From assembly GCA_943736015.1 (NCBI GenBank), contig OX031065.1, positions 14,103,427 to 14,167,426 of the forward strand: 64,000 nt of DNA. Direction: 5' to 3'. Under the pieces are notes generated by a model. It did not search any database and was not told the DNA's origin. It saw only the letters and a list, made by a program, of their open reading frames with translations. This document shows positions 1 to 8,190 of the stretch, piece by piece (positions within the stretch are counted from its first letter, which is position 1; every line of letters starts with the position of its first letter). The stretch comes from Tridacna crocea. Its lineage: Eukaryota; Mollusca; Bivalvia; Cardiida; Cardiidae. Both the position numbers and the translations under genes were made by a program.

Positions 1-85
1 TTACATCTTATTTAATCTTTATGGCCTACTTCTAAATTCTTCAAACAAGAACAAGATTTTTTTATCAGAAAAAGTTTCCGCAACT

Positions 86-97
86 GCAACCGGTTGC
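86..97. other. 12 bp perfect palindrome around ACCGGT (one per monomer)
   Basis: GCAACCGGTTGC is its own reverse complement. Its core AACCGGTT matches the known Grainyhead-type site. It is broken by 91T in copies 4 and 9 and by 96A/97T in copies 16 and 18 and is intact elsewhere. No binding is shown. Confidence 0.6.
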
Positions 98-285
98 TTC
101 TGAATTTTATATTTTCGCGCAGCGGTTAAACATAAAATTTGACTTATGACTCGCGTGGTCGTCAAAATTGGTTCAATGTTTTCGTCACCCTGGTAAGAAA
201 ACAGGGAAAAATTTTGTTTACCTTTCTTTGATTTGTACAACAGGTATCGGTTGCCTCCGAAAGTGTCGAAGTTGCTTTTACGATG

Positions 286-304
286 TTACGCACAGCACGT
301 AACA
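286..304. other. Short inverted repeat TGTTACG/CGTAACA followed by a CACGTG E-box
   Basis: A 7 bp stem (TGTTACG with CGTAACA, loop CACAGCA) occupies about 285-305 and is followed at 307-312 by the palindromic E-box CACGTG, the USF/Myc-type consensus. The E-box is kept in all copies even where the next bases change from GGG to CAG. 299A in copies 4 and 9 weakens the stem. Confidence 0.45.
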
Positions 305-519
305 GTCACGTGTGGGCGAGATGGTCACCGTAACCAAATCAGTGGCCCTAGTGAGAGAAAATGAAAAAGAAAAATCTGTATAATAGACTTAAGCAACCAT
401 TGTCGTATGCTATAAAATATTCCCTAAGTCGAATTTTCATGTTTTTGCGGATACGTAAGAGGCACCTGCCAGACAGTAGACAACCTAAATGGGTTTGTTG
501 TCAGGTATAAAAAGATTGG

Positions 520-528
520 AAAAAAAAA
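520..528 (+). repeat. Variable A-run (9-13 As), interrupted by TT in h3 and copy 5
   Basis: Nine As in copy 1, 10-13 in others, longest (13) in copies 32, 34 and 39. In copies 3, 5, 8 and 13 the run reads AAAATTAAAAA. Its length sets whether a 63-64 codon ATG frame starting near m494 stays open. Confidence 0.85.
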
Positions 529-753
529 TATTAGAAATTATATAAGTTCCCTCTATTTGACCTATCGAGCAACAGGTGTCGTCTGCTATGAAATGCTCCG
601 TAAGTCAATTTTTCGCGGAGACGTAACTGACACCTATGAGACGGTAGTCAACGTAAATGGATTTGTCGTCACGGTATAAAGAGATTGGAGAAAAAAATAT
701 ACAGTAAAAATTTAGTTCCTTTTGTTTGATTTATGCAATAAGAAGCAGTTGCT

Positions 754-779
754 ACTGAAAGAGCCTTCAGTCTTTTTTT
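754..779 (+). other. Hairpin followed by a T-run, terminator-like (one per monomer)
   Basis: ACTGAA (754-759) and TTCAGT (766-771) form a 6 bp stem with loop AGAGCC, followed by C and seven Ts (773-779; eight in type A copies). Four or more Ts end RNA polymerase III transcripts in eukaryotes, so this could stop a transcript entering from the left, but I found no convincing A or B box to start one. It sits in bases present only in the fifth subrepeat. Confidence 0.35.
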
Positions 780-1072
780 AGCCACTTGTCGCATTATTTT
801 CTGGGGTTTTCGCATGAGCGTAACGGGCACATATGAGACGGTAGTCAACGTAACTGGGTTTCTTGTTGTGGTTTGAAGAGATTAGAAAAATTACACTTCA
901 GTTGCCTTTGTTTGATATATGGGTTTTCAGTGTCTTCTTTAGCCACTTGTCACATTAATTTTTGGGTTTTTTCTACACTGTACATTGATCACTTTGGCTT
1001 ATTGAAAAGTTTCAATGTGCAGCATTTATTGTGGGTCCAGTTAGAAAAGCGAATCCAGTTTAGGGCTTGGGA

Positions 1073-1079
1073 GGGGGGG
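1073..1079 (+). repeat. First G-run (6-9 Gs), frame-switching
   Basis: Seven Gs in most copies; 6 in copy 22; 8 in copies 7, 12, 15, 27, 30, 32 and 37; 9 in copy 2. Each change shifts the longest recurring plus-strand frame, which is one reason to reject it as a gene. Confidence 0.85.
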
Positions 1080-1210
1080 TGCATCGAGGGTTTAAGGGAA
1101 GTAACTCTTGCAAGGGGCTTGAAAAGACCAAAACAAGGTCTTCTGGGCCCCTATTTTCTTAAATGTTTGCCCATTTTCAGTGAAATCTGGCATGTGTGGA
1201 TGGTGCATGC

Positions 1211-1225
1211 CTGGCAGTTTGCCAA
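1211..1225. promoter_or_regulatory. Consensus NFI (CTF) palindromic site, one per monomer
   Basis: CTGGCAGTTTGCCAA fits the full NFI consensus YTGGCA-N3-TGCCAR. It lies about 72 bp from the TATA element at 1297. I saw it unchanged in every copy. Binding and function are inferred from the motif only. Confidence 0.55.
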
Positions 1226-1296
1226 GGACTGCACAGCAGCCTTTAAAGAAGACTTTAAATCCACTTTTATGCCGTTTTTTTTCACTGTTTTTTATC

Positions 1297-1303
1297 TATA
1301 AAT
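1297..1303 (+). promoter_or_regulatory. TATA-like element at the centre of the promoter-like module
   Basis: TATAAAT on the plus strand; the minus strand across the same place reads ATTTATAGATAAA, a weaker TATA form. On the minus strand it lies about 36 bp downstream of the nearest CCAAT box, as in classical RNA polymerase II promoters. On the plus strand the CCAAT boxes would lie downstream, which is atypical. It is followed on the plus strand by TTAGCGCCC, an E2F-like sequence. Other TATA-like strings occur in the subrepeats (411, 506 and 675). Confidence 0.4.
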
Positions 1304-1336
1304 TAGCGCCCATTTTGGAGCGATTTTGAAGGCCTC

Positions 1337-1444
1337 TGATTGGCTGATGGGCCCAGCTTTGAATTTGGCTGTTGGTACCCATTCTGATTTCCTTAAAGCT
1401 TCTCTGATTGGATAATTTCAGAGAGGGAAGAGATTTGATTGGCT
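1337..1444 (-). promoter_or_regulatory. Cluster of three CCAAT (NF-Y type) boxes per monomer, minus strand
   Basis: ATTGG, the complement of CCAAT, occurs at 1339-1343, 1407-1411 and 1438-1442. The first and third are in the context TGATTGGCT, a full match to the NF-Y consensus YSATTGGYY; the second (TGATTGGAT) is a partial match. The last two are 31 bp apart, a spacing commonly seen between paired CCAAT boxes. The ATTGG cores appear intact in every copy; only flanking bases of the middle box vary (1405C in copy 36, 1414C in copies 24 and 37). If used, transcription would run leftward. Confidence 0.5.
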
Positions 1445-1452
1445 GATGGGAA

Positions 1453-1461
1453 GGGGGGGGG
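1453..1461 (+). repeat. Second G-run (7-10 Gs), length-variable
   Basis: Follows GATGGGAA (GATGGGAT in h5 copies). Its length varies from 7 to 10 between copies and, with the first G-run (1073-1079) and the A-run (520-528), explains most of the monomer length differences. Confidence 0.85.
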
Positions 1462-1534
1462 AAATATCTGTTTATCCTTATTAACCTTTTACCACATAAT
1501 GAAGCGGCTTTTTAACACCCCGAAGGCTTTTGAA

Positions 1535-1540
1535 AATAAA
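1535..1540 (+). promoter_or_regulatory. Polyadenylation-type hexamer AATAAA just before the long hairpin
   Basis: AATAAA on the plus strand, 5 bp before the hairpin at 1545. It could serve as a poly(A) signal for a plus-strand satellite transcript. In A/T-rich DNA a chance hexamer is common, so support is weak. Confidence 0.25.
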
Positions 1541-1544
1541 CTGA

Positions 1545-1586
1545 GGAAAGGAGAAAATGCGGGCTACCAGCATTTTCTCCTTTTCC
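1545..1586. other. Strong hairpin, 16 bp stem and 9 nt loop (one per monomer)
   Basis: GGAAAGGAGAAAATGC (1545-1560) pairs with GCATTTTCTCCTTTTCC (1570-1586) with a single bulged base; loop GGGCTACCA. It is the longest inverted repeat I see in the monomer and looks unchanged in all copies. It could fold in RNA or extrude as a cruciform. The stem is too short for a standard microRNA precursor and does not extend outward. Confidence 0.65.
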
Positions 1587-1637
1587 CACAATGTTTTCTA
1601 CCCTATCAAAGAAAAAAATTGGATATTTTAGTTATTC

Positions 1638-3276
1638 TTACATCTTATTTAATCTTTATGGCCTACTTCTAAATTCTTCAAACAAGAACAAGATTTTTTT
1701 ATCGGAAAAAGATTCCGCAACTGCAACCGGTTGCTTCTGAATTTTATATTTTCGCGCAGCGGTTAAACATAAAATTTGACTTATGACTCGCGTGGTCGTC
1801 AAAATTGGTTCAATGTTTTCGTCACCCTGGTAAGAAAACAGGGAAAAATTTTGTTTACCTTTCTTTGATTTGTACAACAGGTATCGGTTGCCTCCGAAAG
1901 TGTCGAAGTTGATTTTACGATGTTACGCACAGCACGTAACAGTCACGTGTGGGCGAGATGGTCACCGTAACCAAATCAGTGGCCCTAGTGAGAGAAAATG
2001 AAAAAGAAAAATCCGTATAATAGACTTAAGCAACCATTGTCGTATGCTATAAAATATTCCCTAAGTCGAATTTTCATGTTTTTGCAGATATGTAAGAGGC
2101 ACCTGCCAGACAGTAGACAACCTAAATGGGTTTGTTGTCAGGTATAAAAAGATTGGAAAAAAAAATATTAGAAATTATATAAGTTCCCTCTATTTGACCT
2201 ATCGAGCAACAGGTGTCGTCTGCTATGAAATGCTCCGTAAGTCAATTTTTCGCGGAGACGTAACTGACACCTATGAGACGGTAGTCAACGTAAATGGATT
2301 TGTCGTCACGGTATAAAGAGATTGGAGAAAAAAATATACAGTAAAAATTTAGTTCCTTTTGTTTGATTTATGCAATAAGAAGCAGTTGCTACTGAAAGAG
2401 CCTTCAGTCTTTTTTTAGCCACTTGTCGCATTATTTTCTGGGGTTTTCGCATGAGCGTAACGGGCACATATGAGACGGTAGTCAACGTAACTGGGTTTCT
2501 TGTTGTGGTTTGAAGAGATTAGAAAAATTACACTTCAGTTGCCTTTGTTTGATATATGGGTTTTCAGTGTCTTTTTTAGCCACTTGTCACATTAATTTTT
2601 GGTTTTTTTCTACACTGTACATTGATCACTTTGGCTTATTGAAAAGTTTCAATGTGCAGCATTTATTGTGGGTCCAGTTAGAAAAGCGAATCCAGTTTAG
2701 GGCTTGGGAGGGGGGGGGTGCATCGAGGGTTTAAGGGAAGTAACTCTTGCAAGGGGCTTGAAAAGACCAAAACAAGGTCTTCTGGGCCCCTATTTTCTTA
2801 AATGTTTGCCCATTTTCAGTGAAATCTGGCATGTGTGGATGGTGCATGCCTGGCAGTTTGCCAAGGACTGCACAGCAGCCTTTAAAGAAGACTTTAAATC
2901 CACTTTTATGCCGTTTTTTTTCACTGTTTTTTATCTATAAATTAGCGCCCATTTTGGAGCGATTTTGAAGGCCTCTGATTGGCTGATGGGCCCAGCTTTG
3001 AATTTGGCTGTTGGTACCCATTCTGATTTCCTTAAAGCTTCTCTGATTGGATAATTTCAGAGAGGGAAGAGATTTGATTGGCTGATGGGAAGGGGGGGGG
3101 AAATATCTGTTTATCCTTATTAACCTTTTACCACATAATGAAGCGGCTTTTTAACACCCCGAAGGCTTTTGAAAATAAACTGAGGAAAGGAGAAAATGCG
3201 GGCTACCAGCATTTTCTCCTTTTCCCACAATGTTTTCTACCCTATCAAAGAAAAAAATTGGATATTTTAGTTATTC
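1638..3276. repeat. Monomer copy 2 (h2)
   Basis: Length 1639. h2 states 75A, 449A, 454T and 966T. Longest first G-run in the window (9), which puts the two halves of the recurring 142-codon frame out of phase. Confidence 0.96.
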
Positions 3277-4914
3277 TTACATCTTATTTAATCTTTATGG
3301 CCTACTTCTAAATTCTTCAAACAAGAACAAGATTTTTTTATCGGAAAAAGATTCCGCAACTGCAACCGGTTGCTTCTGAATTTTATATTTTCGCGCAGCG
3401 GTTAAACATAAAATTTGACTTATGACTCGCGTGGTCGTCAAAATTGGTTCAATGTTTTCGTCACCCTGGTAAGAAAACAGGGAAAAATTTTGTTTACCTT
3501 TCTTTGATTTGTACAACAGGTATCGGTTGCCTCCGAAAGTGTCGAAGTTGATTTTACGATGTTACGCACAGCACGTAACAGTCACGTGTGGGCAAGATGG
3601 TCACCGTAACCAAATCAGTGGCCCTAGTGAGAGAAAATGAAAAAGAAAAATCCGTATAATAGACTTAAGCAACCATTGTCGTATGCTATAAAATATTCCC
3701 TAAGTCGAATTTTCATGTTTTTGCGGATACGTAAGAGGCACCTGCCAGACAGTAGACAACCTAAATGGGTTTGTTGTCAGGTATAAAAAGATTGGAAAAT
3801 TAAAAATATTAGAAATTAAATAAGTTCCCTCTATTTGACCTATCGAGCAACAGGTGTCGTCTGCTATGAAATGCTCCGTAAGTCAATTTTTCGCGGAGAT
3901 GTAACTGACACCTATGAGACGGTAGTCAACGTAAATGGATTTGTCGTCACGGTATAAAGAGATTGGAGAAAAAAATATACAGTAAAAATTTAGTTCCTTT
4001 TGTTCGCTTTATGCAATAAGAAGCAGTTGCTACTGAAAGAGCCTTCAGTCTTTTTTTAGCCACTTGTCGCATTATTTTCTGGGGTTTTCGCATGAGTGTA
4101 ACGGGCACATATGAGACGGTAGTCAACGTAACTGGGTTTCTTGTTGTGGTTTGAAGAGATTAGAAAAATTACACTTCAGTTGCCTTTGTTTGATATATGG
4201 GTTTTCAGTGTCTTTTTTAGCCACTTGTCACATTAATTTTTGGGTTTTTTCTACACTGTACATTGATCACTTTGGCTTATTGAAAAGTTTCAATGTGCAG
4301 CATTTATTGTGGGTCCAGTTAGAAAAGCGAATCCAGTTTAGGGCTTAGGAGGGGGGGTGCATCGAGGGTTTAAGGGAAGTAACTCTTGCAAGGGGCTTGA
4401 AAAGACCAAAACAAGGTCTTCTGGGCCCCTATTTTCTTAAATGTTTGCCCATTTTCAGTGAAATCTGGCATGTGTGGATGGTGCATGCCTGGCAGTTTGC
4501 CAAGGACTGCACAGCAGCCTTTAAAGAAGACTTTAAATCCACTTTTATGCCGTTTTTTTTCACTGTTTTTTATCTATAAATTAGCGCCCATTTTGGAGCG
4601 ATTTTGAAGGCCTCTGATTGGCTGATGGGCCCAGCTTTGAATTTGGCTGTTGGTACCCATTCTGATTTCCTTAAAGCTTCTCTGATTGGATAATTTCAGA
4701 GAGGGAAGAGATTTGATTGGCTGATGGGAAGGGGGGGGAAATATCTGTTTATCCTTATTAACCTTTTACCACATAATGAAGCGGCTTTTTAACACCCCGA
4801 AGGCTTTTGAAAATAAACTGAGGAAAGGAGAAAATGCGGGCTACCAGCATTTTCTCCTTTTCCCACAATGTTTTCTACCCTATCAAAGAAAAAAATTGGA
4901 TATTTTAGTTATTC
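3277..4914. repeat. Monomer copy 3 (h3)
   Basis: Length 1638. h3 states 75A, 318A, A-run interrupted by TT, 541A, 622T, 727C/729C, 819T and 1069A. The last change makes a TAG at about 4346 that ends the recurring plus-strand frame early. Confidence 0.96.
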
Positions 4915-6551
4915 TTACATCTTATTTAATCTTTATGGCCTACTTCTAAATTCTTCAAACAAGAACAAGATTTTTTTATCGGAAAAAGTTTCCGCAACTG
5001 CAACTGGTTGCTTCTGAATTTTATATTTTCGCGCAGCGGTTAAACATAAAATTTGACTTATGACTCGCGTGGTCGTCAAAATTGGTTCAATGTTTTCGTC
5101 ACCCTGGTAAGAAAACAGGGAAAAATTTTGTTTACCTTTCTTTGATTTGTACAACAGGTATCGGTTGCCTCCGAAAGTGTCGAAGTTGATTTTACGATGT
5201 TACGCACAGCACATAACAGTCACGTGTGGGCGAGATGGTCACCGTAACCAAATCAGTGGCCCTAGTGAGAGAAAATGAAAAAGAAAAATCCGTATAATAG
5301 ACTTAAGCAACCATTGTCGTATGCTATAAAATATTCCCTAAGTCGAATTTTCATGTTTTTGCGGATAAGTAAGAGGCACCTGCCAGACAGTAGACAACCT
5401 AAATGGGTTTGTTGTCAGGTATAAAAAGATTGGAAAAAAAAAATATTAGAAATTATATAAGTTCCCTCTATTTGACCTATCGAGCAACAGGTGTCATCTG
5501 CTATGAAATGCTCCGTAAGTCAATTTTTCGCGGAGACGTAACTGACACCTATGAGACGGTAGTCAACGTAAATGGATTTGTCGTCACGGTATAAAGAGAT
5601 TGGAGAAAAAAATATACAGTAAAAATTTAGTTCCTTTTGTTTGATTTATGCAATAAGAAGCAGTTGCTACTGAAAGAGCCTTCAGTCTTTTTTTAGCCAC
5701 TTGTCGCATTATTTTCTGGGGTTTTCGCATGAGCGTAACGGGCACATATGAGACGGTAGTCAACGTAACTGGGTTTCTTGTTGTGGTTTGAAGAGATTAG
5801 AAAAATTACACTTCAGTTGCCTTTGTTTGATATATGGGTTTTCAGTGTCTTTTTTAGCCACTTGTCACATTAATTTTTGGGTTTTTTCTACACTGTACAT
5901 TGATCACTTTGGCTTATTGAAAAGTTTCAATGTGCAGCATTTATTGTGGGTCCAGTTAGAAAAGCGAATCCAGTTTAGGGCTTGGGAGGGGGGGTGCATC
6001 GAGGGTTTAAGGGAAGTAACTCTTGCAAGGGGCTTGAAAAGACCAAAACAAGGTCTTCTGGGCCCCTATTTTCTTAAATGTTTGCCCATTTTCAGTGAAA
6101 TCTGGCATGTGTGGATGGTGCATGCCTGGCAGTTTGCCAAGGACTGCACAGCAGCCTTTAAAGAAGACTTTAAATCCACTTTTATGCCGTTTTTTTTCAC
6201 TGTTTTTTATCTATAAATTAGCGCCCATTTTGGAGCGATTTTGAAGGCCTCTGATTGGCTGATGGGCCCAGCTTTGAATTTGGCTGTTGGTACCCATTCT
6301 GATTTCCTTAAAGCTTCTCTGATTGGATAATTTCAGAGAGGGAAGAGATTTGATTGGCTGATGGGAAGGGGGGGGGAATATCTGTTTATCCTTATTAACC
6401 TTTTACCACATAATGAAGCGGCTTTTTAACACCCCGAAGGCTTTTGAAAATAAACTGAGGAAAGGAGAAAATGCGGGCTACCAGCATTTTCTCCTTTTCC
6501 CACAATGTTTTCTACCCTATCAAAGAAAAAAATTGGATATTTTAGTTATTC
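4915..6551. repeat. Monomer copy 4 (h4)
   Basis: Length 1637. h4 states 91T (breaks the 12 bp palindrome), 299A and 454A; only two As follow the second G-run. Private change 581A (GTCG to GTCA), absent from its partner copy 9. Confidence 0.96.
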
Positions 6552-8190
6552 TTACATCTTATTTAATCTTTATGGCCTACTTCTAAATTCTTCAAACAAG
6601 AACAAGATTTTTTTATCGGAAAAAGTTTCCGCAACTGCAACCGGTTGCTTCTGAATTTTATATTTTCGCGCAGCGGTTAAACATAAAATTGGACTTATGA
6701 CTCGCGTGGTCGTCAAAATTGGTTCAATGTTTTCGTCACCCTGGTAAGAAAACAGGGAAAAATTTTGTTTACCTTTCTTTGATTTGTACAACAGGTATCG
6801 GTTGCCTCCGAAAGTGTCGAAGTTGATTTTACGATGTTACGCACAGCACGTAACAGTCACGTGTGGGCGAGATGGTCACCGTAACCAAATCAGTGGCCCT
6901 AGTGAGAGAAAATGAAAAAGAAAAATCCGTATAATAGACTTAAGCAACCATTGTCGTATGCTATAAAATATTCCCTAAGTCGAATTTTCATGTTTTTGCG
7001 GATACGTAAGAGGCACCTGCCAGACAGTAGACAACCTAAATGGGTTTGTTGTCAGGTATAAAAAGATTGGAAAATTAAAAATATTAGAAATTATATAAGT
7101 TCCCTCTATTTGACCTATCAAGCAACAGGTGTCGTCTGCTATGAAATGCTCCGTAAGTCAATTTTTCGCGGAGACGTAACTGACACCTATGAGACGGTAG
7201 TCAACGTAAATGGATTTGTCGTCACGGTATAAAGAGATTGGAGAAAAAAATATACAGTAAAAATTTAGTTCCTTTTGTTTGATTTATGCAATAAGAAGCA
7301 GTTGCTACTGAAAGAGCCTTCAGTCTTTTTTTAGCCACTTGTCGCATTATTTTCTGGGGTTTTCGCATGAGCGTAACGGGCACATATGAGACGGTAGTCA
7401 ACGTAACTGGGTTTCTTGTTGTGGTTTGAAGAGATTAGAAAAATTACACTTCAGTTGCCTTTGTTTGATATATGGGTTTTCAGTGTCTTTTTTAGCCACT
7501 TGTCACATTAATTTTTGGGTTTTTTCTATACTGTACATTGATCACTTTGGCTTATTGAAAAGTTTCAATGTGCAGCATTTATTGTGGGTCCAGTTAGAAA
7601 AGCGAATCCAGTTTAGGGCTTGGGAGGGGGGGTGCATCGAGGGTTTAAGGGAAGTAACTCTTGCAAGGGGTTTGAAAAGACCAAAACAAGGTCTTCTGGG
7701 CCCCTATTTTCTTGAATGTTTGTCCATTTTCAGTGAAATCTGGCATGTGTGGATGGTGCATGCCTGGCAGTTTGCCAAGGACTGCACAGCAGCCTTTAAA
7801 GAAGACTTTAAATCCACTTTTATGCCGTTTTTTTTCACTGTTTTTTATCTATAAATTAGCGCCCATTTTGGAGCGATTTTGAAGGCCTCTGATTGGCTGA
7901 TGGGCCCAGCTTTGAATTTGGCTGTTGGTACCCATTCTGATTTCCTTAAAGCTTCTCTGATTGGATAATTTCAGAGAGGGAAGAGATTTGATTGGCTGAT
8001 GGGATGGGGGGGGGAAATATCTGTTTATCCTTATTAACCTTTTACCACATAATGAAGCGGCTTTTTAACACCCCGAAGGCTTTTGAAAATAAACTGAGGA
8101 AAGGAGAAAATGCGGGCTACCAGCATTTTCTCCTTTTCCCACAATGTTTTCTACCCTATCAAAGAAAAAAATTGGATATTTTAGTTATTC
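6552..8190. repeat. Monomer copy 5 (h5)
   Basis: Length 1639. h5 states 140G, 567A, 976T and 1452T. Private: 1118T, 1161G, 1170T. Its A-run is interrupted by TT as in h3 copies, unlike its partner copy 10, which suggests a short conversion tract or retained ancestral state. Confidence 0.96.

Larger units (their letters stand above)
81..1075. repeat. Degenerate ~167 bp subrepeats inside the monomer (reference copy 1)
   Basis: Aligning by eye on a CAA-TG-TCG-TGCT landmark gives subrepeat starts at about 81, 238, 394, 570, 736 and 918, spacings 157, 156, 176, 166 and 182. The clearest shared pieces are GAGACGGTAGTCAACGTAA at 638 and 835 and its diverged forms at 148, 318 and 470; TTTGTTTGAT at 721 and 907 with diverged forms near 223 and 553; AGCCACTTGTCGCATTA at 780 against AGCCACTTGTCACATTA at 941; and TATAAA-containing pieces at 506 and 675. 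The fifth subrepeat has about 30 extra bases around 754-779 (a hairpin plus T-run). The sixth is the most diverged. The same layout recurs in every copy. Confidence 0.75.
1..1637. repeat. Monomer copy 1 (h1); reference copy for m numbering
   Basis: Length 1637. Carries the h1 states 67A, 275C, 377T and 937C. A-run of 9, first G-run of 7 (1073-1079), second G-run of 9 (1453-1461). Confidence 0.97.
1076..1637. other. Non-subrepeat module of the monomer (reference copy 1)
   Basis: This ~560 bp part shows no similarity by eye to the subrepeats. In order it holds the end of the first G-run, an NFI-type palindrome, a T-run, a TATA element, GCGCCC, three CCAAT boxes on the minus strand, the second G-run, an AATAAA and a long hairpin. 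It reads like promoter or transposon-derived DNA that was fused to an older satellite and then amplified with it. The origin is inference; no coding domain or terminal repeat identifies an element. Confidence 0.6.

Noticed and set aside
66..80. Inverted repeat CGGAAA-AAG-TTTCCG near m66 in many copies
   Set aside because: Only 6 bp arms in A-rich sequence, and disrupted in copies 1, 6 and 11 and in every copy with 75A, so no sign of conservation.
19..240. Recurring 73-codon minus-strand frame in nearly every copy
   Set aside because: It starts at TTG, overlaps the first diverged subrepeat, and has a stop in copies 16 and 18. Its persistence follows from the high identity of the copies, not from coding selection.
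873..1301. Recurring 142-codon plus-strand frame (and 96-, 74-, 65- and 60-codon versions in other copies)
   Set aside because: It begins at TTG with no in-frame ATG before the last third. It is broken by G-run length changes in many copies and by a TAG in copies 3, 8 and 13, and it matches no family I know. It looks like a by-product of the repeat.
1402..1424. TCTCTGA/TCAGAGA inverted repeat around the middle CCAAT box
   Set aside because: Seven-bp arms with a loop of several bases, altered in copies 19 and 36; likely incidental.
1545..1586. MicroRNA precursor
   Set aside because: The stem is about 16 bp and pairing does not extend outward, too short for a normal precursor of roughly 30 bp or more.
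1..1637. Tandem tRNA, 5S rRNA or U snRNA gene repeat
   Set aside because: Unit sizes of such arrays can be similar, so I looked for A/B boxes, the 5S internal control region and the conserved 5' ends of U1, U2, U5 and U6. None was found; GGTTCAATG near m170 is only a partial B-box match.
1..1637. CRISPR array or bacterial origin
   Set aside because: The period of 1.64 kb with no unique spacers, the lack of genes and the nested higher-order structure do not fit CRISPR or bacterial DNA.
1076..1637. Long terminal repeat of a retroelement
   Set aside because: TATA, AATAAA and a hairpin are suggestive, but the CCAAT boxes are on the wrong side of TATA for a plus-strand LTR. There are no TG...CA ends with target-site duplication, no primer-binding site and no pol-like sequence.
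1439..1672. 75-77 codon plus-strand frame crossing the second G-run and the monomer junction
   Set aside because: Depends on G-run length. It starts at TTG, or at an ATG only in certain G-run states, and is absent from many copies.
5403..5594. 63-64 codon ATG-initiated frame beginning ATGGGTTTGTTGTCAGG
   Set aside because: The only longer frame with an ATG, but open only when the A-run has a particular length, so it is closed in most copies; it lies wholly within subrepeats.
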